Source of the DNA: Mycolicibacter sp. MU0083
GTDB taxonomy: Bacteria; Actinomycetota; Actinomycetes; Mycobacteriales; Mycobacteriaceae
Assembly (NCBI RefSeq): GCF_963378075.1
Contig: NZ_OY726394.1
Coordinates: 1,860,001-1,924,000, forward strand
DNA length: 64,000 nt
Direction: 5' to 3'
Below the pieces are notes generated by a model that did not search any database, was not told the DNA's origin, and saw only the letters and a list, made by a program, of their open reading frames with translations. Within the stretch, counting starts at the first letter, position 1. Each line of letters begins with the position of its first letter. Below are positions 55,095 through 63,211 of the stretch, in pieces. The position numbers and the translations under genes are program-made.

Positions 55095-55312
55095 GGGTGT
55101 CTCCGTCCTCGGCGATCATCGCGGATCATCGCGCCTCCGGTGTGCGCACCGATGAGAATTCTGGCATCACCGCTGCCTGCCGCGCCATGCTTTGAGCTGC
55201 GGTCCGGTGGCCGACTCCGTCGTTGACCGCAGTTAGGGGTGCTCCTACACTAGCCGAGATTGATAACGCACGTTGTCAGAAACGGTCGACAATGACGGGG
55301 GAGTACGCCTTC

Positions 55313-56320
55313 ATGACTCAAGAGACCTCGGACACCTGCCCGGCCGCCGAAGAAGCGCCGATCGCCGCGGGATGTCCGGTGAGCACCGGAGGGTATGACG
55401 AACCGGCGATCCCCCTGGGCCCGGACTCGCTGACCTGGAAGTACTTCGGGCAATGGACCGGGCTGTTCCAGGGCACCTGGGCGGGTTCGATGCAGAACAT
55501 GCACCCGCAACTGGGCGCGGCGGTCAAAGACCACTCGATCTTCTTCATGGAACGCATCCCGCGACTGATGCGGTCGATCTACCCGATCGGCGGCGTGGTG
55601 TTCGACGGCTACCGGGCCCCGCAGACCGGCGCGGAGGTCCGCGACTACCACATCGGCATCAAGGGCGTCGACGAACAGGGACGCCGCTACAGCGCGCTGA
55701 ACCCCGACGTCTTCTACTGGGCGCACGCGACGTTCTTCAAGTCGACGCTGCTGGCCGCCGAGAAGTTCGGCGGCGGCCTGACCGAGGCCGACAAACGGCA
55801 ACTGTTCGACGAGCACATCCAGTGGTATCGGATGTACGGCATGAGCATGCGGCCGGTGCCCAAGACCTGGGAGGACTTCGAAGCGTACTGGGACCACATG
55901 TGCACCGAGGTGTTGGAGAACACCTGGGCCGCCCGTGAGGTGATGGATCTGTCGACCATGCCCAAACATCCTTCGCTGGAATGGATTCCAGACTGGTTGT
56001 GGGCGCAGAACCTCAAGGTCATGCAGCACTTCCTGACGTTCATGACGGTGGCCCTCTACGACCCGCCGGTCCGAGAACTGATGGGCTATACCTGGTCTCC
56101 GGGCCGGCAGCGGTTGCACGACTATCTGTGCAAGGCGATCACCCTGGTCTCCAAGTACGGTCCCCAGCGTGCGCTGATGCATCCGCGCAAGCGGTCGGCG
56201 CTGGACCGCGCCTCGGGCCGTCTGCCGATCGACGCGCCGCTGGTGCAGACCCCGGCGCGCAATCTCCCGCCGGTCGCCTACCGCAACGACCCGCACTTCT
56301 ACTGCCCGAAGGTGGACTGA
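55313..56320 (+). CDS. oxygenase MpaB/DUF2236 family protein
   Basis: 335 residues of the family that includes the mycophenolic-acid enzyme MpaB and rubber oxygenase Lcp. The conserved core DYHIGIKGVDEQGRRY and LNPDVFYWAHATFF holds the candidate haem-ligand His residues. No signal peptide. The first ~35 residues are Ser/Glu/Pro-rich. ATG 55313 is chosen because GGGGGAG lies ~9 nt upstream; ATG 55292 and a start at 55223 are also in frame. Likely -10 box TACACT about 70 nt upstream. Substrate unknown; mycobacteria carry several paralogues. Confidence 0.82.
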   Translation: MTQETSDTCPAAEEAPIAAGCPVSTGGYDEPAIPLGPDSLTWKYFGQWTGLFQGTWAGSMQNMHPQLGAAVKDHSIFFMERIPRLMRSIYPIGGVVFDGYRAPQTGAEVRDYHIGIKGVDEQGRRYSALNPDVFYWAHATFFKSTLLAAEKFGGGLTEADKRQLFDEHIQWYRMYGMSMRPVPKTWEDFEAYWDHMCTEVLENTWAAREVMDLSTMPKHPSLEWIPDWLWAQNLKVMQHFLTFMTVALYDPPVRELMGYTWSPGRQRLHDYLCKAITLVSKYGPQRALMHPRKRSALDRASGRLPIDAPLVQTPARNLPPVAYRNDPHFYCPKVD

Positions 56321-56447
56321 GCCGCGCGCAGGCCGCACGGTCTGCTAGCTCGACCCGGCCTGAGCCGGCCGCCGATCCCAGCGCTGCACGCTGCTCACCG
56401 TGTCGGAACCATGTGCGAAGCTGCCTGCACAGCAGGAGGTGCATGAG

Positions 56448-58901
56448 GTGACAGTCGATGGCCCCGACACGTCGGTCGAGGCGGAAGTCTGGAAGCTGTT
56501 CGAGGCCGACGACTCGGTCAGCGACGACACCGTCTATCTGGTGGCCGCGGCGTTGCAGGGCGACGAAGAGCTCGTCGACCAGCTCGGCAGTGACCAGCCC
56601 ATGTCCCAACGGCCCGAGTCCGAGCCGCCGGCACAGGTCACACCGCTGCGGGCTTTCCTGCGGTCGATCACCGTCGAGGGCTTCCGCGGAATCGGGCCCA
56701 GCGCGACCCTGGAACTGCGGCCGTACTGCGGGCTGACGGTCGTCAGCGGGCGCAACGGTTCGGGGAAGTCCAGCTTCGCCGAGGCCATGGAATACGCGTT
56801 GACCGGTGCGAGCTACCGATTCTCCAAGAAGTCCAAGCATTGGCGCGACTCGTGGCGCAACCTGCACGACACCGGTGGCGCCGCGGTCCGGGTGGAGTTC
56901 GCCATGGAACCCGACGACGAGCGCGCCGGGACCACGGCCACCATCGGCGTGGACTGGGCCGCCGACGCCGAGCTCGACGACGCCCAGCGCTGGGCGCAGA
57001 TCAAGGGGCAGAAGAAGACCGGGATCGAAGCACTCGGCTGGGAGCAGGCGCTCCTGACCCACCGGCCGCTGATGTCCTACGACGAACTCGGCGGGTTGCT
57101 GGAGGATGCGCCGTCGACGCTCTACGACGCACTCAACCGACTGTTGGGCCTCGACGAGATCGCCGACGCCGACCGTCGTCTCAAGGACGCCGAAAGACGA
57201 CTCGGCCTGCGGCGCAAAGCCGCCAACGACGCACGGACACAACTGGTCCGGCAGCTGGACGCGGCCGCCGATCCCCGCGCCGACCAGATTAAGAAGCTGA
57301 TCGCCCGCAAACCCTACGACCTCGAGGCAGTCTCGGCGATCGTGCTGGGCACCACGACCGACCAGGCCGCTGCCATCGCACGGCTTCGGACGATCGCCGA
57401 AGTCGTCGTGCCCGATCCGGCCACCGCCGCCGGCGTGGCCAACGAGCTACGAGCGGCCATCGACGCCAACGTATCCGGCACAGACGCGGCGGTTAAGGCG
57501 CTGACGGCGCGGGCGACCCTGCTGCGCGAAGCGCTGCATCTGCACCAGAACATCGCCGGTGGGCCCTGCCCGGTGTGTGAGACCGGCACCCTCGACCAGC
57601 AGTGGTACGACGCCGCGGTGGGGCGGCTGCAGGAACTCGACGCCGGCACCGCCGAGCATCAAGCCGTGACGCAACGACTGGTGCGGGCACGCGAGGCGGC
57701 GGAGAGCTTTTTCGGGAAGGTGTCGGCCGTCCCGGCGGTCGACGGTGTCGAGCTGGTGGCGCTGTCGCTCTTCGACGACGCGCTCACGCAAGCGCAGGCC
57801 AGGACCGAAAGCCTGTCGGATCTTCCGACGCACCTGGAATCGGCCGCGGTGAAGCTCGCCGATGCGGCGGAACTGCTGCGCGAGGAGGCGGCGCAGCGTG
57901 CCGGTGAGCTGGAAGACGCCTGGGCGCCGGTGGCCCGGGCCGTGGCCGCCTGGGTGGATCAGGAAAGCGCGGCCCGCACCGATGACGACCGGTTGGGCAA
58001 GGTCACGACCGCGGTCAAATGGCTACGCACCAACGCCGAGACGTTGCGCGCCCGCCGGATCGCCCCGGTCGTGACTCAGGCCCAAGACATCTGGCGCCAG
58101 ATGCGCCATGAGAGCAACGTCGACCTCGGCGGTATCTCCCTGGAGGGAACGGCCACCCGGCGGAAAGCCGTGGTGGAAGGAACCGTCGACGGTGTGCCCG
58201 CCGGTGCGTTGTCGGTGATGAGCCAAGGCGAGCTGCACGCGTTGGCGCTTGCCCTGTTCATCCCTCGTGCGACGACGCCGGCCAGCCCGTTCCGCTTCAT
58301 CGTGCTCGACGACCCGATCCAGGCCATGGACCCGGCCAAGATCAACGGCTTCCTCGACGTGCTTCTCGAACTGGCCCAGACACGCCAGGTGATCGTGTTC
58401 TCCCACGACGATCGATTGCCCGCCGCGATCCGTGCCCGCTCCCTGCCGGCGCAGCTCCTCGACGTCACCCGCGAGCCGGGATCGGTGGTGATGGTCAAGG
58501 AGAACGATTCGCCGGCGCACCGCTACATCGCCGACGCCGAGGCCGTCATCCGCGACGACAACCTCGATGACACGGTGAAGAGGAAGGCGACCCCGGGCTT
58601 GTTCCGGATGGCCGTCGAGGCCGCCGCACATCAACGCTTCTTCACCGACCAGGCTCGGGCGGGGGCGAACTATCAACAGTCCGAACAAGTATGGGAGAAC
58701 ACGAAGAAGACCAGGCAGCGCGTCGCGCTGGCCCTCACCGGCGACGCCGACGGCGACATATCCGGGTGGTCGGTCTACCGGCAACACCGGCGCCCCACCT
58801 TGGACATCTGCGGTTCGGGCGTCCACACGGGTGCGGCACTCGGCGACGGGGCCATCGCGGATCTGCGGCGAACGGTCCTCGACATCATCGCGGACCGATG
58901 A
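56448..58901 (+). CDS. Rad50/SMC-like ATPase with zinc-hook-type CxxC
   Basis: 817 residues. An acidic N-terminal leader (~60 aa), then ITVEGFRGIGPSATLEL and Walker A SGRNGSGKSS (~102-111), a central helical region with GPCPVCETG (CPVC, ~373), a second helical arm, ABC signature VMSQGELHALALAL (~590), Walker B FIVLDDPIQAMDP (~617) and H-loop VIVFSHDDRL. This is the Rad50/SbcC/RecF-type plan with arms shorter than in Rad50, ending in ~150 extra helical residues (LFRMAVEAAAHQRFF). No nuclease (Mre11/SbcD) gene is adjacent. GTG 56448 has GGAGG 9 nt upstream; GTG 56400 is an alternative. The stop overlaps the next start (ATGA). Probably binds DNA ends in repair or defence. Confidence 0.82.
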   Translation: MTVDGPDTSVEAEVWKLFEADDSVSDDTVYLVAAALQGDEELVDQLGSDQPMSQRPESEPPAQVTPLRAFLRSITVEGFRGIGPSATLELRPYCGLTVVSGRNGSGKSSFAEAMEYALTGASYRFSKKSKHWRDSWRNLHDTGGAAVRVEFAMEPDDERAGTTATIGVDWAADAELDDAQRWAQIKGQKKTGIEALGWEQALLTHRPLMSYDELGGLLEDAPSTLYDALNRLLGLDEIADADRRLKDAERRLGLRRKAANDARTQLVRQLDAAADPRADQIKKLIARKPYDLEAVSAIVLGTTTDQAAAIARLRTIAEVVVPDPATAAGVANELRAAIDANVSGTDAAVKALTARATLLREALHLHQNIAGGPCPVCETGTLDQQWYDAAVGRLQELDAGTAEHQAVTQRLVRAREAAESFFGKVSAVPAVDGVELVALSLFDDALTQAQARTESLSDLPTHLESAAVKLADAAELLREEAAQRAGELEDAWAPVARAVAAWVDQESAARTDDDRLGKVTTAVKWLRTNAETLRARRIAPVVTQAQDIWRQMRHESNVDLGGISLEGTATRRKAVVEGTVDGVPAGALSVMSQGELHALALALFIPRATTPASPFRFIVLDDPIQAMDPAKINGFLDVLLELAQTRQVIVFSHDDRLPAAIRARSLPAQLLDVTREPGSVVMVKENDSPAHRYIADAEAVIRDDNLDDTVKRKATPGLFRMAVEAAAHQRFFTDQARAGANYQQSEQVWENTKKTRQRVALALTGDADGDISGWSVYRQHRRPTLDICGSGVHTGAALGDGAIADLRRTVLDIIADR

Positions 58902-59245
58902 CCGACACCGCCAAAGCGCTGCTCGCCCGCGCCGAGGAACTGCTCGCCGCATCCGACGGTGGGGCAGTGGGCAACTCGGCACGCCTGGCGGCGGTGCTGG
59001 CCCGCCAGGCGGTGGAGGACCTCATCGATGCGCGCTGCGCCGAACTCTGCGGTGTGCCGGCCATCGGCGGGCGCTGGAAATCCAAACTGGCCGTGCTCAA
59101 GTCGCTCGACACCTCACCGGCCGGGGGAATCCTGATCGGCGCCTGGCACCAGTTGACCGGCTTCTGCCACCAGCACGCCTATCAACTGTCTCCGACGGTG
59201 GGCGAGGTCCGGTCCCAGTGCGACGCGGTGGCGCGGTGCTGCTGA
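58898..59245 (+). CDS. small helical protein between ATPase and helicase
   Basis: 115 residues, all-helical: LLARAEELLAASDGG, then SARLAAVLARQAVEDLIDARCAEL and a C-terminal WHQLTGFCHQHAYQLSP. The arrangement of an Ala/Arg-rich helix pair plus a late CHxHAYxLxPT motif recalls HEPN/DUF4145-like proteins, but no definite RNase motif can be claimed. The start overlaps the ATPase stop by 4 bp, and the helicase start lies inside its 3' end (10-bp overlap), so all three must be made in fixed proportion. Likely a complex subunit. Confidence 0.65.
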   Translation: MTDTAKALLARAEELLAASDGGAVGNSARLAAVLARQAVEDLIDARCAELCGVPAIGGRWKSKLAVLKSLDTSPAGGILIGAWHQLTGFCHQHAYQLSPTVGEVRSQCDAVARCC

Positions 59246-61581
59246 CCGAGGAGTTCCGCGAGGCGCTGGGACTGCTGGCGGCAGGGCAGAACCTGTTCCT
59301 CACCGGTAAGGCCGGCACGGGTAAGTCGACGCTCATCCGGCACTTCATGGCCGACACCGACCGCAACGTGGTGGTGGTAGCCCCGACGGGGATCGCCGCC
59401 CTCAACGTCGACGGCCACACCATCCACCGATTGTTCGGGTTTCGGCCCACCACCACGCTCGCCGACGTGCTGGGCGGGGGCTACCGGCCCGGACGGTTCG
59501 CCAGCACCTTGGGCAAGCTGCAGACGCTGATCATCGACGAGGCATCCATGGTGCGCGCCGACGTGTTCGACATGATCGCCGCGGCATTGCAGCGGTTCGG
59601 CCCCGAACCGGGAACACCGTTCGGCGGTGTCCAGGTGGTGTTGGTCGGCGATCTCTACCAGTTGCCGCCGGTGGTCACCGAGGGCGAACAGCACCACTTC
59701 TCGACCACCTACGACACGCCGTATTTCTTCTCGGCCAAGGCGTTCAACCGCGCGGACTTCCCGAGCGTGTCGTTGACGACGGTGTTCCGTCAACTCGGCG
59801 ACGACCGGATGACCGCGATCCTCAACGAGATTCGGGAAGGCGTGTTGCTGGGACACGCCCAGCAACACCTGGATGCGCGGGTGGACCCCGACTTCGTCCC
59901 ACCCGACGACGAATTCTGGTTGACCCTGGCACCGACCAACCGACTGGTGACCGCCCGCAACCGCCAACACCTGGAGCGCCTGCCCGGCGACGAACTGGTG
60001 CATCGCGCCACCGAATCCGGTGACCTGTCGCTGTTCGAGAAGCCGATCGAGGACGAACTGCGATTCAAGGTCGGCGCCCAGGTGATGATGCTCAACAACG
60101 ACCAGGCCGACCGCTGGGTCAACGGCTCGATCGGGCGCGTGCTCGGGGTGGGCTACGACCGCTACGGTGCGGTGGTCGAGGTCGAGTTCCCCAACGGCGA
60201 CGTCGCCGAGGTCACCCCGTTCACCTGGGAGGCCACCCGCCCGGTGATCGAGGGCGCGACGCTGCGTCGCGATGTGGTGGGCACCTTCACCCAACTGCCG
60301 TTCAAACTGGCCTGGGCCATCACGATCCACAAGAGCCAGGGACAGACGCTGGACCGGCTGGTGGTGGACCTGTCCGGCGGCATGTTCTCCACCGGCCAGC
60401 TGTATGTGGCGTTGAGCCGCTGCACCTCGTTGGCCGGTCTGGTGCTCAAACGCCCGGTGCTGCCCAAGGACCTCAAGGTCGACCGCCGCATCGCCCGGTT
60501 CCTGCGCGCCTCGACCGATCCGCAACGGTCGAGGCGGTTCTGCGCGATCGGTCTGCTGACCGTCGGCGACGAGGGCCGGATGTCGCGACCGCGCCCGGTC
60601 GAACTGGCGGTGGCGTTCGACGACGGCACCGCGATCTCGACCCTGATCAACCCGCAGCGCGATCTGGCCGACGCCCGGCAGGCCTACGGCATCGGTGTGG
60701 CCGATGTGCTGCTGGCGCCGACTCTGCGCGAAGCCTGGGCGGTGATCGCACCGATGCTGGCCGGATGCACGCCGGTGGGCCCCAAACTCGATGAGACGTT
60801 GGGACTGATCGACTTCGAACTCAAACGGCTCGGTCGCGTCGTACCCATGCCGTTGGGAATCGAACTGCGGGGAAGCCGGGGAACCGGTGAAACGGCGCTG
60901 CAGCGGGCCACGGCGGCGCTGGCCGCACTCGATACCGTGGACCTGGTTGGGGGCTCGTCGCCGTTCGAGGATCCCGACGATGACGATGCGGTGGCTGGAC
61001 TTCTGATCAGTCGTGATCCCGACATCAGCACCCCTGCCGCCGAACACCTTCCGGCGCTGTCCGCACTGCTGCGGGTCAGTCGCGGACTGGGGTCGATCCT
61101 GTTGGGCACCGCGCACGCCGACGCGGTGACACCGGAGGCCGAGACCGGTTGGGAACACACCGCCCGCCGATCGGCCGCCGATCAACTCATGCTGGCGGCA
61201 ACCCGGAACCGGTTACCCGCCGAGGTGCTGGCCCGTCTGCAGGATGCATTGCAGGCGTTGGGCGCCGGCGAGTTGAGCGCCGAGCTGGTTGCAACGGCGT
61301 CGACGGCGGAGAAAATCGACACGGTGCTGGTGCCCGGCGCCCGGATCTGCTTCACCGGAACCGCGGTCGACGGACACGGCCGGATCATGGAGCGTGACGA
61401 GACGGAACGGCTGGCCGCTTCGGCCGGGCTGGCGCCGGTGCGCACGGTGACCAAGACGCGGTGCGACGTGTTGGTGATCGCCGAGGCCGGGACGCAGTCC
61501 GGGAAGGCCCGCAAGGCGCAGGAGTACGGCAAGCCGGTGTTCACCGTCGACGAGTTCCTGGAGTGGCTCACCCGCCGTTGA
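59236..61581 (+). CDS. Pif1-like SF1 helicase with C-terminal BRCT domain
   Basis: 781 residues. Helicase motifs: I GKAGTGKST (~24-32), Ia VVVVAPTGIAALN, II LIIDEASMV, III VVLVGDLYQLPP, IV-type TTVFRQ, V AITIHKSQGQTLDRLVV and VI YVALSRCTS: the Pif1/RecD2 pattern, a 5'-3' DNA helicase. A Pro/Asp-rich middle region of unknown fold (~430-695) precedes a BRCT domain in the last ~80 residues (RICFTGTAVDGHGRIMERDE ... GKPVFTVDEFLEWL), of the ligase/RFC1 type that binds DNA ends. GTG 59236 is the first start preceding VLLTEEFREALG and overlaps the small helical gene. Helicase plus BRCT plus Rad50-like ATPase points to DNA-end processing. Confidence 0.85.
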   Translation: MLLTEEFREALGLLAAGQNLFLTGKAGTGKSTLIRHFMADTDRNVVVVAPTGIAALNVDGHTIHRLFGFRPTTTLADVLGGGYRPGRFASTLGKLQTLIIDEASMVRADVFDMIAAALQRFGPEPGTPFGGVQVVLVGDLYQLPPVVTEGEQHHFSTTYDTPYFFSAKAFNRADFPSVSLTTVFRQLGDDRMTAILNEIREGVLLGHAQQHLDARVDPDFVPPDDEFWLTLAPTNRLVTARNRQHLERLPGDELVHRATESGDLSLFEKPIEDELRFKVGAQVMMLNNDQADRWVNGSIGRVLGVGYDRYGAVVEVEFPNGDVAEVTPFTWEATRPVIEGATLRRDVVGTFTQLPFKLAWAITIHKSQGQTLDRLVVDLSGGMFSTGQLYVALSRCTSLAGLVLKRPVLPKDLKVDRRIARFLRASTDPQRSRRFCAIGLLTVGDEGRMSRPRPVELAVAFDDGTAISTLINPQRDLADARQAYGIGVADVLLAPTLREAWAVIAPMLAGCTPVGPKLDETLGLIDFELKRLGRVVPMPLGIELRGSRGTGETALQRATAALAALDTVDLVGGSSPFEDPDDDDAVAGLLISRDPDISTPAAEHLPALSALLRVSRGLGSILLGTAHADAVTPEAETGWEHTARRSAADQLMLAATRNRLPAEVLARLQDALQALGAGELSAELVATASTAEKIDTVLVPGARICFTGTAVDGHGRIMERDETERLAASAGLAPVRTVTKTRCDVLVIAEAGTQSGKARKAQEYGKPVFTVDEFLEWLTRR

Positions 61582-61605
61582 GCGCCGGCCGCCGGCGCCG
61601 GGAGA

Positions 61606-62460
61606 TCAGCGGAGCAGTGCGGCCCCGCCGTCGAGTCGGATCTGCTGGCCGGTCATGAACCGCGACTCGTCGGCCAGCAGGTAGAGCACCGCATAGGCCG
61701 TCTCCCATGCGCTGGCCCGACCCATCTTCAGTTTCACCACGTCCCGGTGGGCCTGCTCCGCTTCGGCGGGGGTCTGCTCGAACAGGGTCTGGCAGTCATG
61801 GTTGGCCAGGTTCGAGTCGATGGGGCCGAGCATCAAGGTGTTGGCCCGGACTCCCGACGCGGCGAACTGTGCGGCGGTCAGTTCGGTGATGTAGTTCAGT
61901 CCGCATTTGCCCAGCGCGTAGGGCATGATGCGGATGTTCAGGCCGATCTCGTTCTTCACACTGGCGATCGACGAGATGTTGACGATGCTGCCCGTGGTGT
62001 CGCCGTCGTTGCGTTCCATGCATTGCGCCGCAAACAGATTGCAGTAGTAGCCCCCGAGCATGTTCACGTTGATGCCGTGATCGAAGTCGGCGGTGGTCAT
62101 GGTGTCGGTTTCGGCGTCGAACGGCGGATTGATCGCGACGCTGTAGACCATTCCGTCGACGCGGCCGCTGCGCTGCATCGTCACGTCGAAGATCCGGCGG
62201 CAGTCCTCCTTGTCGGAGACGTCGGCGATCACCGGGTAGCTCGTACCGCCTTCGGCGGCGATCATGTCGACGGTCTCGCGGGCGGCGGCCTCGTTCTTGT
62301 CGACCACCACCACCTCGGCACCGTGGCGGGCCGCCATGATGGCGCTGGCGCGCCCGTTGCCGATCTGGGGACCCGGCATCTGGCCGCCGCCGACAACGAC
62401 GACAACCTTGCCCGACAGGTCGAAGGGAGTGTGATCGATGTTGCCGAATTGCGCTGACAT
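61606..62460 (-). CDS. short-chain dehydrogenase/reductase
   Basis: 284 residues. Rossmann start KVVVVVGGGQMPGPQIGNGRA (Gly-rich loop longer than the classical TGxxxGxG), DVSD for the adenine pocket, the N-S-Y-K set with NISSIAS and YALGK as the catalytic Tyr/Lys. The Lys and Tyr are intact, so it should be an active NAD(P)-dependent oxidoreductase; mycobacterial members of this type serve in steroid or lipid breakdown. ATG 62460. Divergent from and probably repressed by the TetR gene at 62584. Confidence 0.85.
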   Translation of the reverse strand: MSAQFGNIDHTPFDLSGKVVVVVGGGQMPGPQIGNGRASAIMAARHGAEVVVVDKNEAAARETVDMIAAEGGTSYPVIADVSDKEDCRRIFDVTMQRSGRVDGMVYSVAINPPFDAETDTMTTADFDHGINVNMLGGYYCNLFAAQCMERNDGDTTGSIVNISSIASVKNEIGLNIRIMPYALGKCGLNYITELTAAQFAASGVRANTLMLGPIDSNLANHDCQTLFEQTPAEAEQAHRDVVKLKMGRASAWETAYAVLYLLADESRFMTGQQIRLDGGAALLR

Positions 62461-62529
62461 GTTCCTTCTTTCGGACTCCTCGGGCGGTGGCGCCGCGCCT
62501 GTCTTCGGGCGCTTCGCCCGCTACAAAAA

Positions 62530-62591
62530 CTGACCAATCGTAAAGGCAATACCTGACCAACCGTACAGTAGTAACCTGTACGAATGGTCAG
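62530..62591. promoter_or_regulatory. three-copy TetR operator and leaderless start
   Basis: Consensus CTGACCAnTCGTACAG occurs three times: 62530-62545 (last bases AAAG), 62553-62568, and inverted at 62576-62591. Copies two and three make a 39-bp near-palindrome that covers the -10 box TAACCT (62572-62577) and the ATG (62584) of the tetR gene. Confidence 0.7.
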
Positions 62592-63204
62592 TAAAGTGCG
62601 CGGTGTTAGCAACGCAACACCGGGACGGTTCCCGTCGGACACGCCACCGTCGGCCCACGGGCTCACCCGTCGGCGACTGATGGATGCCGCCGTGGATCTC
62701 TTTGGCCGCCACAGCGTCGCCGGAACCTCGTTGCAGATGATCTCCGATGCGCTGGGCCTGACGAAATCCGCTATCTACCACCACTTCCGCACCCGCGACG
62801 AACTTCTCGGAGCCATTCTGGAGCCGCTCGTCGCCCAGCTCGCCGAATTGCTGCAGGCGGTCGACGACGTGCGGGGGGCGCGGGCGCGGGCGGACCGGAT
62901 GCTGGTCGGCTACGTCTCTCTGGCCGTGGCCAATCGCCGGCTCATCCCGATCCTGCGCGGCGATCCCGGCGTCGTCGCCTACCTGCGCACCCGGCCCGAA
63001 TGGGACGCCATGGTGCGTCGGCAGTTGGAGATCCTGGCCGGGGCGGAACCCGGGGTGACCGGCCAGGTACGGGCCGCCCTCGTGATGGCGGGAATCAGTT
63101 CGACGGTCGGACTGCCCTTCAACGGGCTCGACGACGACGGGCTTCGCGACGAACTGCTGTCCACCTGCCGGCGGACGCTGGGATTGCGCGCCCCGCGGGG
63201 ATGA
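62584..63204 (+). CDS. TetR-family transcriptional regulator
   Basis: 206 residues. N-terminal helix-turn-helix LQMISDALGLTKSAIYHHF (~50-70) after a 35-residue disordered leader, then an all-helical ligand-binding domain. It is divergent from the SDR gene, with a strong three-copy operator between them, so it probably represses itself and the SDR, and perhaps the amidohydrolase operon on the far side. ATG 62584 is leaderless (TAACCT 6 nt upstream). The ligand is probably an acyl-CoA or steroid-like metabolite, inferred only from the neighbouring SDR. Confidence 0.87.
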   Translation: MVSKVRGVSNATPGRFPSDTPPSAHGLTRRRLMDAAVDLFGRHSVAGTSLQMISDALGLTKSAIYHHFRTRDELLGAILEPLVAQLAELLQAVDDVRGARARADRMLVGYVSLAVANRRLIPILRGDPGVVAYLRTRPEWDAMVRRQLEILAGAEPGVTGQVRAALVMAGISSTVGLPFNGLDDDGLRDELLSTCRRTLGLRAPRG

Positions 63205-63211
63205 CGGGCGG

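Noticed and set aside
59182-61185. 667-codon minus-strand frame opposite the helicase
   Set aside because: Antisense shadow; all helicase motifs and the BRCT are on the plus strand.
62530-62591. KstR/KstR2 binding site
   Set aside because: The palindrome CTGACCAnTCGTACAG does not match the TnnAACnnGTTnnA or CAAGnnCTTG types I remember; it is more likely the site of the adjacent TetR protein.
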